DNA of 64,000 nucleotides from Cladorrhinum sp. PSN259 (taxonomy: Eukaryota; Ascomycota; Sordariomycetes; Sordariales; Podosporaceae), in contig MU867086.1 of NCBI GenBank assembly GCA_033725935.1, positions 248,001-312,000 on the forward strand, read 5' to 3'. This document shows positions 32,573-43,931 of the stretch, piece by piece. Within the stretch, counting starts at the first letter, position 1, and each line of letters opens with the position of its first letter. The notes under the pieces are model-generated. The model searched no databases. It was not told the DNA's origin and saw only the letters and a program-made list of their open reading frames with translations. The position numbers were made by a program, and so were the translations under genes.

Positions 32573-32971
32573 ATTTACAGGTGTGGGCACCTGTCGTAGT
32601 GTTGCTGGGATGCAGTCGCGAAAAGTGTCTTATATTATCCAACTCATGCCATATTGCATTACCCCTGACCTCCTGGGAGGAGATAATTTTAGGCGGTATT
32701 TACACGAGGCAGTGGAGGTTTATATAAGGTTTTCATGTAATCTATCTAAAAAGATGAGTTGTAGTTGGCTGAGGGGTTGTGTATATAGAGCCTCAAAAAG
32801 GGGCATGTTTTGCCAAGTACAAAAAAGGCGTTTGAGCGAGTGATAAGAAGTTTCCTCCACGAAAAAACAAACAAACACTAAAATCAGAAAGAAAAAAAGA
32901 AGAAAAAAAAAGATAATCTCCTGACAAGAATTTAAACCTCCTTATTACAGAATTCTGTAATTCAACTTGAT
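32573..32971. other. Intergenic between tRNA-Asp and the cupin gene
   Basis: 399 bp, AT-rich, with A/G-rich runs near 32886-32915. No gene supported. Confidence 0.5.
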
Positions 32972-33745
32972 TCAGAGACCGCACTTCTTCTTGCACTCCT
33001 CAACCTGGAACAAAAAGGTCTTTGAGATTGCGCTCCGAATTTTGTTGATCTCGGTAACATCGATGCTGTCCCCGAGCGAGTTCTTGACAAAGTCGTCACC
33101 CAAGTAAAAGAAATCCAGAGCAACCAGGGCGGTTCCGGGATCCTCCGAGTTGAATCCCGCGACGAGGCTGGCGGGGGTGCAGTCCGGGTTCATCTGCCCG
33201 TGGAGAGATCCCATGGGGAAAACGGTGATTTGTCCCTTCTTGATCTCAGTGCTGATGACTCGTGGGTTCCCGTCTGCATCGCTCACGCCGAGCTCGGTGA
33301 CCATCTCGGCGAGGACGCGACCCTCGGTGACGACAAAGATTTCCGAGGCGCGGGGGTGGATGTGAACCGAGGCCATTCCGCAGGCTGTGTATAATTAAAT
33401 TTGAAAAGTAAGCAAAAAAGATAAATTCCTGTCGCTGACAGATCGAAGATTGAAGGAAAAAAGACAAAACTCACGTGGGACCTCGGCGACGGTCACTGCA
33501 ACGCCAGTACCAACTAAAGCAGGGAAAGTCTTGCGATCGGCGACGGGCGGGGCATTCGGAGCAAAAAAGTCAAAGATGAACTCTTCATCCTTGAGAGAGT
33601 TGTACCTGTCGACCGTGTTGTCGGCAAGAGAGAGCTGTGCTGTACGGCTCAAACCTGACAAGTCTCTGCCGGCGAGCTTTTGGGGAGCTGCGGTGGCAAA
33701 GGACGACAGGGCCAACAGGCCGGCGGCGATGGCGTTGGAGATCAT
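32972..33745 (-). CDS. Secreted cupin (spherulin/germin-like)
   Basis: Two exons, 33475-33745 and 32972-33384 (90-nt intron), give 227 residues. A signal peptide (MISNAIAAGLLALSSFATAA) precedes a single cupin barrel. Motif 1 is complete, CGMASVHIHPRASEIFVVTEG, in which HIH and Glu bind metal; motif 2 is ITVFPMGSLHGQMN with the fourth ligand His. This is the arrangement of manganese-binding germins and of Physarum spherulin-1, which is induced by encystment stress. Fungal members are secreted and mostly uncharacterised; oxalate oxidase or superoxide dismutase activity cannot be assumed. The C-terminus has two Cys (VEECKKKCGL) that may form a disulphide. Splicing rebuilds EVPPCGMAS, which supports the junction. 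Confidence 0.93.
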
Positions 33746-34211
33746 GGCTGTCTCGTGGAAGTTAGAACGGAGTAAGGTATGTATTTAACTTGTTATATTG
33801 TTGATGCGAACTTTGCATTTAAGTTGGCCAGCAGCTGGATTTATATACTCGATATTGACGCTGACGATTGTATGTACTTCATCTTTGCGAATACGCTTGG
33901 CGCGTATTCGTCTATCTCTGCCCGCGTATTCAGTGGGCTCATGATTGTGCGCCTCCCGAGAGCTCCGAGCTCCGAGATTTTGCGTGTTGAAGATCAAGTT
34001 CAAAAAAACATTCCAAATTATTGTCCAAGATGTAAAAGCCCGGTTCATATTGCTCACGTATAATCTGTCACTATATAGGTATCTTTGTACGAAATCGCGT
34101 ATTCGGCGGATTGATTCCTTTCTCTTTCCAGGCTCAGTTCTGAGCGGCAGAGGTCTGTCGACGTAAATAACATGATAATACCCTTGATCAAACTATGTCA
34201 CAAACAAAACC
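33746..34211. other. Cupin promoter and 3' flank of the NLR-like gene
   Basis: 466 bp without a gene. A GCGTATTCG-type string recurs near 33896-33930 and 34097-34106, which may be a minor repeated element. Confidence 0.4.
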
Positions 34212-37200
34212 CTACCCGTGACTACTGGCCGAACTAAAACTCGCGACGCTCCCTTTCCTTGGAAGCCTACCACGGTAACCCTCGTACCTGTCTTGCGACT
34301 TACTAATGTTGGTAGCTGGGAGTCTATCATACAAATCTGAATTGGTATGAGTATGGTCGTTGCCCTCCGGTCCGTGCTCATCATAATCTGGGTTGCAGTA
34401 ACTATCCTTCAATCCTATATGTAGACTGTCCGCTGCCGCCTTTCTTAATTTCTCGCCAACCGTGATCCAGGTGTGAAGACCGTTGGCGGAGGCGTAGACC
34501 GGGAGAGAGCATTGAGGATCTATATCCTCTCTTAGAAGCCTCCAGCGAGTCCAGCCCCCGTCCTGAAAGCGTTGGACCAATGGGGTGGAATATGCTCCGT
34601 CGTCTTGGGCTAGCTTGGCATGTATGAACATGCTATGGAGAGCATATGATAGTAGCGCAGGATAGTCTTCCAGTACTTGGGACCGGCGGATGGACGCGCG
34701 TGATGAGAGGCCGAGAGAGACTTCATCTTCGGCAACGGCTTGAGTTGCAACAGGTTTGGTTAATGCCAGCCAGGTTTCGAGGTTTATTCCCTGTCCAACT
34801 TCTGCCAATTTTTTATGGAGGGTTTCCAACGATGCGTCGTTGGCCGGCGTGGAGCTCTCCATACGGTCGGTAGTCTGGGATGAAATTAACGATGTCTCTC
34901 TTTCGCCAAGTGTTTCTGATATTGGGGCGTGCTTGCTGGGTTTCTCCTTTTTCACAGTCTGATCGACCCCGAACTGGAGGCGAGCAAGAACGAGTTCATC
35001 TAGTTCTTTGATCCACAGATAGTTCAAACACACTGACATGATAGAGAGATGGCCTTGACCGACTGGTTTAACCTCGAGCGTAGGGTTGAGAATGGCGAAC
35101 CCGCGGCCTCGCAGAAAGAAGTCAAGCACCGTTTCGTGGATGACCTGCACGATCCTAGTTTCTCCGGCTTCGAGATTCAGGGATCCTGCCCCGGCGCATA
35201 TTGACAGTTTGTCGACAATATCATTTTCGTGAGATTCTCCCGCTCGGGTCGTCTTCACCTCGACAAGCCCCTTGGAAATGCTCCGTATCTTCCTCTCGAG
35301 CTGATCATCATCGGCCGTGAAACTCTTAGACTCGCGCCATTCTTTAATGGATTCCGGCATTGGGATTTGAATCCACCCTAAAATGTGGTGCCATTCGTGA
35401 AGACGAAGCGGTGCCACCGCCAGAGTTGCCCATTGAAAGAGTTGGAACATTTGATAACGTTGCTGATCGGTGGCTGATGACAATACCGAAGCATATAACT
35501 CGCTGAGTTGCTGCGGCATGTGGTCGACTTTTCTCTGCAAGTGAGCTATGTCCTCCCCGTCATCCCACAACTGAAGGATGTCATCAATGGCGAGTACCAC
35601 CCAGAGAAAGACTCCTCCGGACCGGGAAAGAATCGCGTGTTTCAGACTCCGCAACTGGCTGTCGTTGGCTGGGGCGACCAGCGTGAATCGGTGATTTACA
35701 TATGTCTCAATATCATGTTGGTTATGACGCTCGACCACAACCTGTAAACACTCGCTTAAAGTGATTAAGGGATAGTGCCTACTGGAAATGCAGACGTGCA
35801 GCCTAATTCCTCGGCTGTAAGCTTTCATTGTGATCTCCCGCCAGAACATGGCTAAACCACGAATGCTCTGCGCAAAACACTCGTCAAGCCCGTCAATAAA
35901 AATAACCAGCTTTCCAGAGTGGGCTGGCCGCCTCAACACAATTTCTTGGAACATGGATTTCAGCTCAGGCTCAAGCCAAGTCCATGAGTTCTCGGAAGAG
36001 AGGCCCAGGCGCACATCCTTCCAGAAGTTGCTGGTCCGCTGCTTGAGATCTTCCCTATGATGCGGCAGTAGTTGGCAAAGGAGAGACCTGAAAAGGCCAA
36101 CTGCCGATCGCTCGAGCTCATCTCCCTTGGCATTGAAGAAGAATCCTGCGGCCAAGTGGTTTCCACCCGTCTGATTCTGTGTTTCAATCGCCTTGCGGAA
36201 AGCCTCCCCCATCAGAGTTGACTTCCCGGCTCCCGGCTGGCCTTTCAACAAGAGAAGACCCTTGTGATAGTTGATATGTTTCCCACTCACCCAGCTTTGA
36301 AATGTTGGATGGTCGAATAACCAGCTGCAAGTGCCGCCTATTGGGGTTCCATGTGCTCGAAAGCGAGTGTTTGCGGCAGGGAACCATAGCGTTCGTAAGA
36401 AGGCTGCTTCATCCTCATTGACAGGAAAAGACTCAACATGTAGGGGCGCATCGGCGTGTTGACACCCTAGTTCTCTTCCCTCAACAATGCCCCCATATAT
36501 GGAACGAATCTCCCCGGCAACCTTGCGATAGTTGGGATCGTTGGCGCCACTGAATCGACACATATCCATATGATTGGCCTGGAGCGTTTCTGCTCGTTCT
36601 CGATAGTCACCAATCAGGGAACTGTGATCTGGGACGACCTTATTCCCCAAGACGCCGAGGTTGACACCTGTAAGCCCCAAGCCCTCCTGAAAGGTCTTGA
36701 CCTGAAATCCGTACTTGTGCCATATCTGCGAGAAAGCTTCTTGTGCTCGTTCCAAGTCCGTGGTCTTGAGGCCCAGGGCATTGAGGATCGCCGGTGTTGT
36801 TTCGATGCGCAGAGCGCTGATGATGGAACGGAACCACTCGCCCATGGCAGCCAGATCCTGGCTTCCGCGATGAGGGGTCCCAAGAAATAGGACAGCCGCT
36901 GTCGACTCGACGATGTTTCTCAGTTGAGGTTCGACTGACATTGACGACCTCGATAACATCTCCTTGACGACGATGCCGCCCAGGCTGTGAGCAACGAATA
37001 TCAGAGGCCGGTCGGCAACTGTTTCTCGCTGAAGCGCAAACAGAAGGTCCTTGCTGTGGGAAACAATGCTGTTCTTGTTCGTCGAGCTAGCCATGTATTT
37101 TGTCACCATGCTGTCGTACCCGAAGACCAGAATGCGCGAGTTCGGGCACTCCCTCGGAAGAAGATCCGCAGGCCAGAAGACATGATTCTGACCGCCACTG

Positions 37201-37559
37201 GATCCAGATTCAGAAGTCTCTGCGGCTTTTCCTAGATCTAAGGATCTGGAGAACAACCCACGAAAGTTGCGATGGGCAAGCTTTAGTTTCTTTTTTGGCG
37301 TTTCACTCCGCTCAGAAGAAGCATCTGACTCAGGAAGGTTTGCAGCTCCAGAAAACGTCCACGTCTTGTATGGATGGCCCTGAAGTCCATGAACAATGAC
37401 GATGCTATTAGAAATGAAAGTTAGTTGCTGCAGCATCAGCGAACTGTAGTGTCTTGGTAATGCTTACTCCACAACCGGTTTACACTCTGTGGGCTCATAC
37501 ACGACAGAAATCCCAGTGTCCAGGAGGCTGCCTCTGTTGAAGCGACTTTGATGAGCCAT
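34212..37559 (-). CDS. NLR-like protein: alpha/beta-hydrolase plus NACHT-type NTPase
   Basis: Two exons, 37468-37559 and 34212-37404 (63-nt intron), give 1094 residues. Splicing joins KPVV to DIVIVHGLQGHPYKTWTF, the usual start of fungal NLR hydrolase domains. The N-terminal domain (about 28-290) has the serine elbow VAHSLGGIV (Ser171) and HDSSLIGDY-like acid/His region (VPDHSSLIG). The STAND/NACHT module (about 395-620) has Walker A GQPGAGKST (Lys425), Walker B LVIFIDGLDE (Asp535) and the sensor SRHYP. A helical region follows. No WD40, ankyrin or TPR repeats are visible in the last 450 residues, although most such proteins end in repeats. In fungi, proteins of this class act in nonself recognition and regulated cell death. 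The enzymatic substrate is unknown. Confidence 0.92.
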
Positions 37560-37931
37560 TTTCAACAGTTTGATTACCAGATGCTGTCACTAAACCACTG
37601 TGATGACACTTCCATGGTATCAGGTTGTGTTGAAAAATGGCTGTCACGAGATATATTGCTTTTTGACTCAGCCGCAGTGGCAGAGCACCACGGCTTGTTT
37701 CATTGGTGGTCTCTTTGCATACTGGCTTACGGTCACGTGAGACGTTATTGGGGAAATAAATGTAACTAATTACTGGCGCATTTTTCGTTTTATTTGTTTT
37801 TCATCCCCTCGTTATTTTCCTCTTCTGGGAAAGTTTTCTCATCTACATGTAACCAACAGCAGCCGAAAAAATTTACAGCTTATTGTTCCTCAAGTATACT
37901 GATATTACGTACATGTAACTCTACCCGTATC
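37560..37931. other. NLR-like gene promoter and 3' flank of the next gene
   Basis: 372 bp. No gene supported. Confidence 0.5.
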
Positions 37932-40742
37932 TCACCTACCCTGCTCTTGATGAGGATAATACAAATACGGCTCACCCTGATAAACAACCCACTGCAACCC
38001 CTGAGCTTGATTCTGCGTCCCAGACGGCGGTGGATCAGGGGTAGCACTCGCAGTTGTCGTGCCAACAGGACTAACAGCCGCATACCCCTGATACCCCTGA
38101 TTCTGCCCGCCATTGTAAACATACCCCGTCTCCTCATCATAAACCTGCTGCTGAGGTATAAGAACTTCACCAACAGCAGACTGCCCCTTGTACCCATTAC
38201 CTTCCCATTCTTGCTTAGCCCACCCAGAATTATCCTTACCAACCATCAGAGGAACCAAGACGCCCAAATCCACTTCTTTACCTCCATTCCTCACCCTCCA
38301 CTCCCTACTTCCCATCTTCAAGTCTGAATCCCCAGGCGGCCCAGCAAGCGCAGTAACCAACCGCCCCGTAGATGACTGTCTCAACACCCGATGTACATCA
38401 CTTATCCTCCCGCCTTTAAAACAAGCAATCACCCCAGCGGCCACAGATACAAACAGCGCGATGGCAGCCAGTATCAGAGCCGGCACCGCAAAAGCGAGGT
38501 GATACCCGACTTTTCTCCTCATAGGCCGGACTCTCACATCAACCCGCTCTCCTCCTTCTGGCGATCCCATATTCCTGTGTCCCAACACGCCCTTTGACCC
38601 CGCAACGGCCGAAGCCGAAATATCCGTCCAGATGAGATTGATAATTTGTGCTGCAGTTTCTGCATTTTTGCTCAACTCTCGCCATCGCCGGAGCATCGAC
38701 ATGCTACCTGCGCCCGAGTAATCGGCTATTGTAACTAGGGATGACGACGAGCTGCTCGATGCAGTCGACACGGCCTGCAGCGCCGCAACGGGGAACTGCA
38801 ACGCGGGAAGGTTGACGTACATGCCCATGCTGCTCATCGAGCTGGAGATGTCGCCCCCGAACCCGGGCAAGTAAATCGAGGGCTGCTTCAGTGCCTTGAC
38901 GGACGGATAGTCCTCGTAGGCTTTGCTGATTATTCCCCAGATCGGCACCACATCCTTGAGGAAGTGTTTCGTGTTTTCGATGCCCCAGATTGGGAACTTG
39001 TCGGGGGAGGAGTACCGCTTTGGGTCGATTTGAGTTACCGTCAGGACGGAAAGGTTCGTTCCGGGACCGGTCGTCTGGAACCGAACCGTCTTGATGCTCG
39101 CTTTCATGGCCGTGGCGCACGTGTGTATGGGAGCGGACCACTTGCTGCCTGCCTCGAAGGAGCCTTCGTAGCCTCCGTCCACGCGGACGGGGGCCCCCCG
39201 CATCTGCAGACAGCCGGTGTAGATGTTGGTGTAGTTGGCAAGGTCTCTTCCTCCTGCGCCTTCACAAAGCAAATCTGTTTATTGCAATTGGTCAACAGGC
39301 TGCTTGTGCGTGTTCAGAGAGAGTAAACATAAACTTACCGATACTAGAAAAATTCGTCATGGTGAGCCCCTCCGGGTTCGGAAAGATGTCCTTGTTGTCG
39401 AGGTCGAGTCTGGGGAGGTAGTTGCCCATCTGATCGGAGATGGACAACCTGGTCAACGCACCAACGCTGTTCGAGGTCACCAGGGGAAACTTCTTGTTCA
39501 AGCTCGAAGTCATGTACGCCCAGGAACGCGTGTGATTCGGATGGTGGGCCGAGTTGGTGACATTGTAAACCAGGGCCGTGTAGACGTTGCTCAGCCACGC
39601 GGCCTTGTACGCGCGCTTTCCAAGTTCCGGATCATTCTGCGAGTTCTCGCGATTGTAGTTGGCCTCGGGATATGTTCGATTCATCTGAGAGAAGCCTCCC
39701 CGATCAATGAGCACCAGATCTCTGTAGCCTGTCTGCTCCGAGGACGTGCTGTTGCTGCCGTACTTGCTCGTGAGGGTGAACTCGATAGTCAAGTTGTTGC
39801 TGACGCATTCCGTCTGAGGTTCGATGAAGAGGATGTCTTCTGTCCACTCGGCGCCGAGGGGAAGCTCGGCGGGAATTGTGTGGTTTCGAAAACCTACTCC
39901 GCCGGATTTGGCATCAACAATGAGACCTTCCACAACCTTGTATTCATTTTTCAGAACTGTCGTGTCGATCTGTTGAAAGCGGCCCGCCGAGCGAGCTGTG
40001 CCGTTGTCGTAAATGGGATCGTCGGCTTTCCCGCTGGTATCGGTGTACCATGTGAGTTGGCGCCATTCAATGTCAAAGAAGTTTGACACAGTTGTACGAG
40101 CACCTTTGGTTCCACTGGAGAATAGCTCGACCACATTGTCCGAGACCTGTGATCTGAGTCCAAAGGGGTAGGATCCGTTCCCCTTGCGACCGTCGGCTAC
40201 GATTATCGATGGGTCATTTTGACCCGGACATGTCACTGGGAGGAAGTATCCACAAGTACGAGTGAAGGTGTGATTGAGTCGTGGGCCGGTTGCCAGTCCG
40301 ATGGCGCCCAGGTCTGGGGCGTAGGAAAACTGGTGTGTTTCCATGCTGCCGGAAGGCGACACGACGTCATAGAGACCAAGGGGTGTGACAACACCTGCTG
40401 CTGCCGTGATGATGGTGATGGCTGGATATGAAATGCTGGCGAGGTAGACGGCCGTTCGGACATTTGATCGAGATGAGCTTTCAGAGCGGAGGAGGAAGGG
40501 CCAGTGTGAAGAAAGAACCGAGCGGGCAGCCACCGACCAAGTTGCCGCCGTTTCTTTATCCCGGAGGACAGCGGCCAGGATGAAAGTGAGGATGGTGGGG
40601 CACCATAATTGCACTATGAAGCAGAAAGATATAAAGCCATGTTAGTGAACGGCGACAGCATCAACATTTCCACGGTCAAAAACTTGCCAATAAACAGAGC
40701 CAAGGCAATGATACCAGCGGCATATCCTACAGTGATCTCCAT
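37932..40742 (-). CDS. Large N-glycosylated membrane protein, unknown family
   Basis: Three exons, 40688-40742, 39339-40613 and 37932-39274, give 890 residues. The first exon encodes MEITVGYAAGIIALALFI and joins VQLWCPTILTFILAAVLR to form the first membrane helix; a second lies at TAVYLASISYPAITIITAAA. A long probable extracellular part follows with many N-x-S/T sites (NHTF, NGSY, NLTI, NSTS, NHTR, NFSS) and paired Cys. A third helix, LAFAVPALILAAIALFVSVA, precedes a 250-residue cytosolic tail rich in Gly, Gln, Tyr and Pro. The first intron appears to be GC-AG (donor GCAAGT), because only that donor keeps both frame and helix. The second is a standard GTAAGT intron of 64 nt. I know similar Sordariomycete proteins but no function. 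It lies beside the NLR-like gene in the same orientation. Confidence 0.85.
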
Positions 40743-41170
40743 GGTGGTGACCTACTGTGTCGGACAAAATCTGGATCGGGGCTGGTAATAAGTACCTAGG
40801 TAGGCAGCCAAAACTGCTTAAAGAGGGACGGATGAAGTCCCATATATCTAACAAGTAATTAATTAGCCTGCCAAGTCCTCAAGCAAAGGGGGCAAAACCG
40901 TTAACGTCGTGTAACCCCACCACTTGCCTAGCTGAATTTATTCCTTGATATTTTTATCCCTGCTGCATTTATTTTGCATGGTTTCCTAACCAATGATGGA
41001 CATTCACCCGGGCTCCCATGTCCTGCGCCTTTGCCTGCCCTACCCAAGCTGGTCGTCAATGTGCCATATATCTCTCCACTGCCCAAGTCTGCTCCGATGA
41101 GTGAAAAACTGAAAGTAGAAACTTCAAGCTGGTGAAATTATCATTCTTTTCCGGATATCCCAACTTCACC
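40743..41170. other. Divergent promoter region
   Basis: 428 bp between the large membrane protein and the small secreted protein. It contains a TACCTAGGTAGG near-palindrome near 40793-40804. No gene supported. Confidence 0.45.
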
Positions 41171-41871
41171 ATGTCACCCTCTGTACTACTTCTCCTAGCT
41201 TTACAATGGCTGCAGGTTCTCTCACAGACAACCGCAGACATGTACAATATTTGCTACGGCAAGGGGTCAGTTTGTGACGGCTACCTCAAGGCCTCATGCT
41301 CTCTTGACTCCAACAACCCCAAAAGCTGGTATCGATGCATTTGTGCTACCCAACTGCCTCTTCAACAATCGTCAGAACCGTCCCCAATCTCAAAGACCAA
41401 AAATGATAAGAAACTGACAATGTTAGATGCGACGAATGCCGCTACGAGTATGCCTCGACAGTCTACACGGTGGACAACTGGTACTGGACCAGCATATGTT
41501 CATCACAGTCTGTCACGGTCGGGACCATCCCCGCCGAGGCGGCCATCTCTTTTGCCGCATACACGCAAACAATCTCGCTGCCAAAGTCGCGCACGTTCGA
41601 CAGCGCATCAATGCTGAGCTCACAGAGGGCCAGAGCAACCGCTACAACAACCAGACCGCCCACAACCACCGACTGTGTTGAGTGTGAATGGTTCACCAGC
41701 ACCTATGGTGGTGGAGGACAACAACCATTCGTACCGTCCGCGACCGCTCCTCCATCTGTTGAAGATAACGGAGCTGATGAGTCAGGAGCAGAAGGAGGAA
41801 GAAGAAGAAGAGCAGACATAGTCGGCTTGGCATTGATGGTAACTTGTGCAGGGGCAGCTCTATGGTGGTGA
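41171..41871 (+). CDS. Small secreted, membrane-anchored cysteine-containing protein
   Basis: Proposed exons 41171-41370 and 41427-41871 give 214 residues. The start MSPSVLLLLALQWLQVLSQT is a clean signal peptide; an in-frame ATG at 41132 would bury it. The N-terminal half has spaced cysteines (NICYGKGSVCDGYLKASC, WYRCIC, then CDECRYEYAS after splicing). The second half is Ser/Thr-rich (TATTTRPPTTTDCVECEW), and the end RRRRADIVGLALMVTCAGAALWW looks like a membrane or GPI-attachment helix. No family recognised. The donor used (GTCAGA) is weak. The CTGAC branch site and TTAG acceptor are good, and the frame links two Cys-rich segments. The exact donor is therefore tentative, while the two coding parts are likelier. 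A surface or effector-like role is conceivable but unproven. Confidence 0.65.
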
Positions 41872-42203
41872 TGACTAGATAACCGGACAAGATAACCGGA
41901 ACAGGAAGGTGGTATGCTGCGACGGAGGGATTTTACCCCGGCTTTACCCCGTGCTTACTCCGTGTGTCCCTCAGCCTTGTGTGCACAGAGCCCTATAGGG
42001 AGATTTGCCCAGGATGAAACGTTGGATCCATTGGTCTGGAAATGCGGGTGGTGATATTGCAACGTCGACGTTGTGATGCAGGGGTATCCAGCCTGCATGA
42101 GGTGATAAGTAATCATGAATGGCGTCAGGGGAGAAAACCAAAATACGAAGAGGCTCTCCAATACTTGATAATGACGATGAAAAGTTTTATTTTTATCTTG
42201 TAA
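41872..42203. other. Convergent 3' region
   Basis: 332 bp between stop codons of convergent genes. No gene supported. Confidence 0.5.
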
Positions 42204-43931
42204 TTAGCTCTTCTCTGCGATCAAGCTTCCATCAGACCCCGATTGGCTGTCGACAGTCAGAGTCTTGTCGTCATCCTCCTCCTCCTTCGCCTTCTCACAT
42301 GACCCCAAGGCCATGTAGCAGCCGAGCACTTCAAGCAGCCACTTCTCCCTGTACCGGAGATACTTTTGCGGATCGTGACTGATGGTGTCCCTGGCAAGTT
42401 GTTTAAGCTCGTCGGATGCTGTGACATCCTCAACTGCCAGTATCTTTTCAGAGTCAACAACAACTGTGCGGTCACCGCCAATGCTCGGACAAAAGTGTGC
42501 CATCAACTTCTCGTCATCCAACAGTCTGCCACAAAAGTCGTCAAAAAGATTCATGTAGACAATGAACCCGAGGAGACATCTCAGCGACCTGTCACTCCCT
42601 TCCACAAGAAGCTCAACAGCATCAGGAACACCAGACTCCAGATCTCCCTCCTTCTTCTTCCCTTGATCCCCCGGGCCAATGATCCTCTGCAACAACCCAT
42701 CGACCTGCTTCAAAGCCTCCACAACCTCCTCCTCTTGAAACTCAGCCTCTTTCATGAAAAATGGCCGATCGTAACCCACATGGTGCCTCCACAGCCTATT
42801 ACAGTAAGCCGAAATCAAGATACACGGCGCCAGAATGATATAAGCCCACCACTGCGTCGCCGTAACCAGCGACGCCGCACCGGCAATCACCCCCGTGATG
42901 CCGTTCAGCATCCCGTGCAGCTGCACCTTCCTCGTCCTCTCCATGAGTTTCTCCTTGACCTTCTCATCCAAAGGAGCTTTTCCTCCAGCAGGCGCAGCAG
43001 TGACGGCCATCCCGTGGTGCTTGGCAGCCCGCACCCAGACGAACACGGACCATCCCATGTTCACCAGCCCGTAAAACGCTATGGGCGAGTTGCCAATGTA
43101 CCCAGTCATTAGGTTACTCGTCTCGAACACGACGGGATCTTCTCCGCCGATGGCCAGGAACGCGCCGACGCCGACGAGGAGGGCGCCGGATCCCAGCAAG
43201 ACGTCCATGCCGAACCGGTCAATCACCTCGGCGCCGAGGTCGCGGTAGTTGACTTGGAGCAGACACTCGACCGTTTTTGTCTGGACACTTTTGTCCTCTT
43301 TATTATCCTCATCATCCCTGTCCAACTTTTCTTTAATCTCCAACAAAAACTTTCTCTCCGCTTTCAGTCCCTTAATATTCGTCCAGCTCAGCCGCGCATC
43401 CACAACCACAAACCAAATCATGCCTAGCGCGACTATCCCGCCCAGAGCCATCAGAGCAACGGCGTAGGCGGGCACGGGTCGCATGTTGAACACGTTGGCG
43501 GCAAAGTCGCCCGCGTTTGCGAGCTCAATGTACCCGACGGCCGCCAGGAGGTTGTTGCGAAGTTTTGTTGTCCCGTGGCCTCCGAGTGTGAGTTTGCCAT
43601 TTTTGTTTTTGGAGGAATCGGAGGAGGAAGAAACAAAAGTGAGGGAGGGTGTGTCGGACAATTGGGACAGAGGCCGTTTCGGTTCTTCCGGGGGAGAAGG
43701 GGGTTGTTGACCGGGTCGAGTGATTGTTCGCGTGATTGTTCGAGTGATTGTTCTCGTGATGGTTTTGGTGATGGTTCTCGTGGTGATTCTTGTGGTGCGC
43801 ACGCCGGTTGTTGGGTCTGTTGAGTTTGTTGTACTTGTAGTGCTTGTCGCGCTTGCCGTGTTTATTGTTGTGTTTGTTGGGGGTGTGTCGTCCACCGGGA
43901 TGGAACTTGGTGCTGCTGGTGGCGACTGCAT
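42204..43931 (-). CDS. Multi-pass membrane protein with Thr-Ile-Thr-Arg repeats, unknown family
   Basis: Single exon, 575 residues from the ATG at 43931; the frame opens further upstream to 44006. The first 110 residues are Thr/Ser/Pro-rich and include a repeated TITR motif (about 45-72). At least five hydrophobic helices follow: YAVALMALGGIVALGMIWFV, VLLGSGALLVGVGAFLAIGG, IAFYGLVNMGWSVFVWV, GMLNGITGVIAGAASLVTA and WAYIILAPCILISAYC. A charged cytosolic loop (KAERKFLLEIKEKLDRDDED) separates the first two. The C-terminal 200 residues are soluble and helical, ending in an acidic KAKEEEDDDKT stretch. I recognise no domain or enzyme motif. Another frame over the same N-terminal DNA opens with a signal-peptide-like sequence (see findings), so the true 5' end may include a spliced upstream exon. 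Confidence 0.8.
   Translation of the reverse strand: MQSPPAAPSSIPVDDTPPTNTTINTASATSTTSTTNSTDPTTGVRTTRITTRTITKTITRTITRTITRTITRPGQQPPSPPEEPKRPLSQLSDTPSLTFVSSSSDSSKNKNGKLTLGGHGTTKLRNNLLAAVGYIELANAGDFAANVFNMRPVPAYAVALMALGGIVALGMIWFVVVDARLSWTNIKGLKAERKFLLEIKEKLDRDDEDNKEDKSVQTKTVECLLQVNYRDLGAEVIDRFGMDVLLGSGALLVGVGAFLAIGGEDPVVFETSNLMTGYIGNSPIAFYGLVNMGWSVFVWVRAAKHHGMAVTAAPAGGKAPLDEKVKEKLMERTRKVQLHGMLNGITGVIAGAASLVTATQWWAYIILAPCILISAYCNRLWRHHVGYDRPFFMKEAEFQEEEVVEALKQVDGLLQRIIGPGDQGKKKEGDLESGVPDAVELLVEGSDRSLRCLLGFIVYMNLFDDFCGRLLDDEKLMAHFCPSIGGDRTVVVDSEKILAVEDVTASDELKQLARDTISHDPQKYLRYREKWLLEVLGCYMALGSCEKAKEEEDDDKTLTVDSQSGSDGSLIAEKS
43716..43800. repeat. 12-bp tandem repeat encoding TITR
   Basis: About seven diverged 12-bp units (GTGATTGTTCGC/A type on the + strand). 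In the gene frame they give Thr-Ile-Thr-Arg units; in another frame they give Asn/His-rich sequence. Confidence 0.85.
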
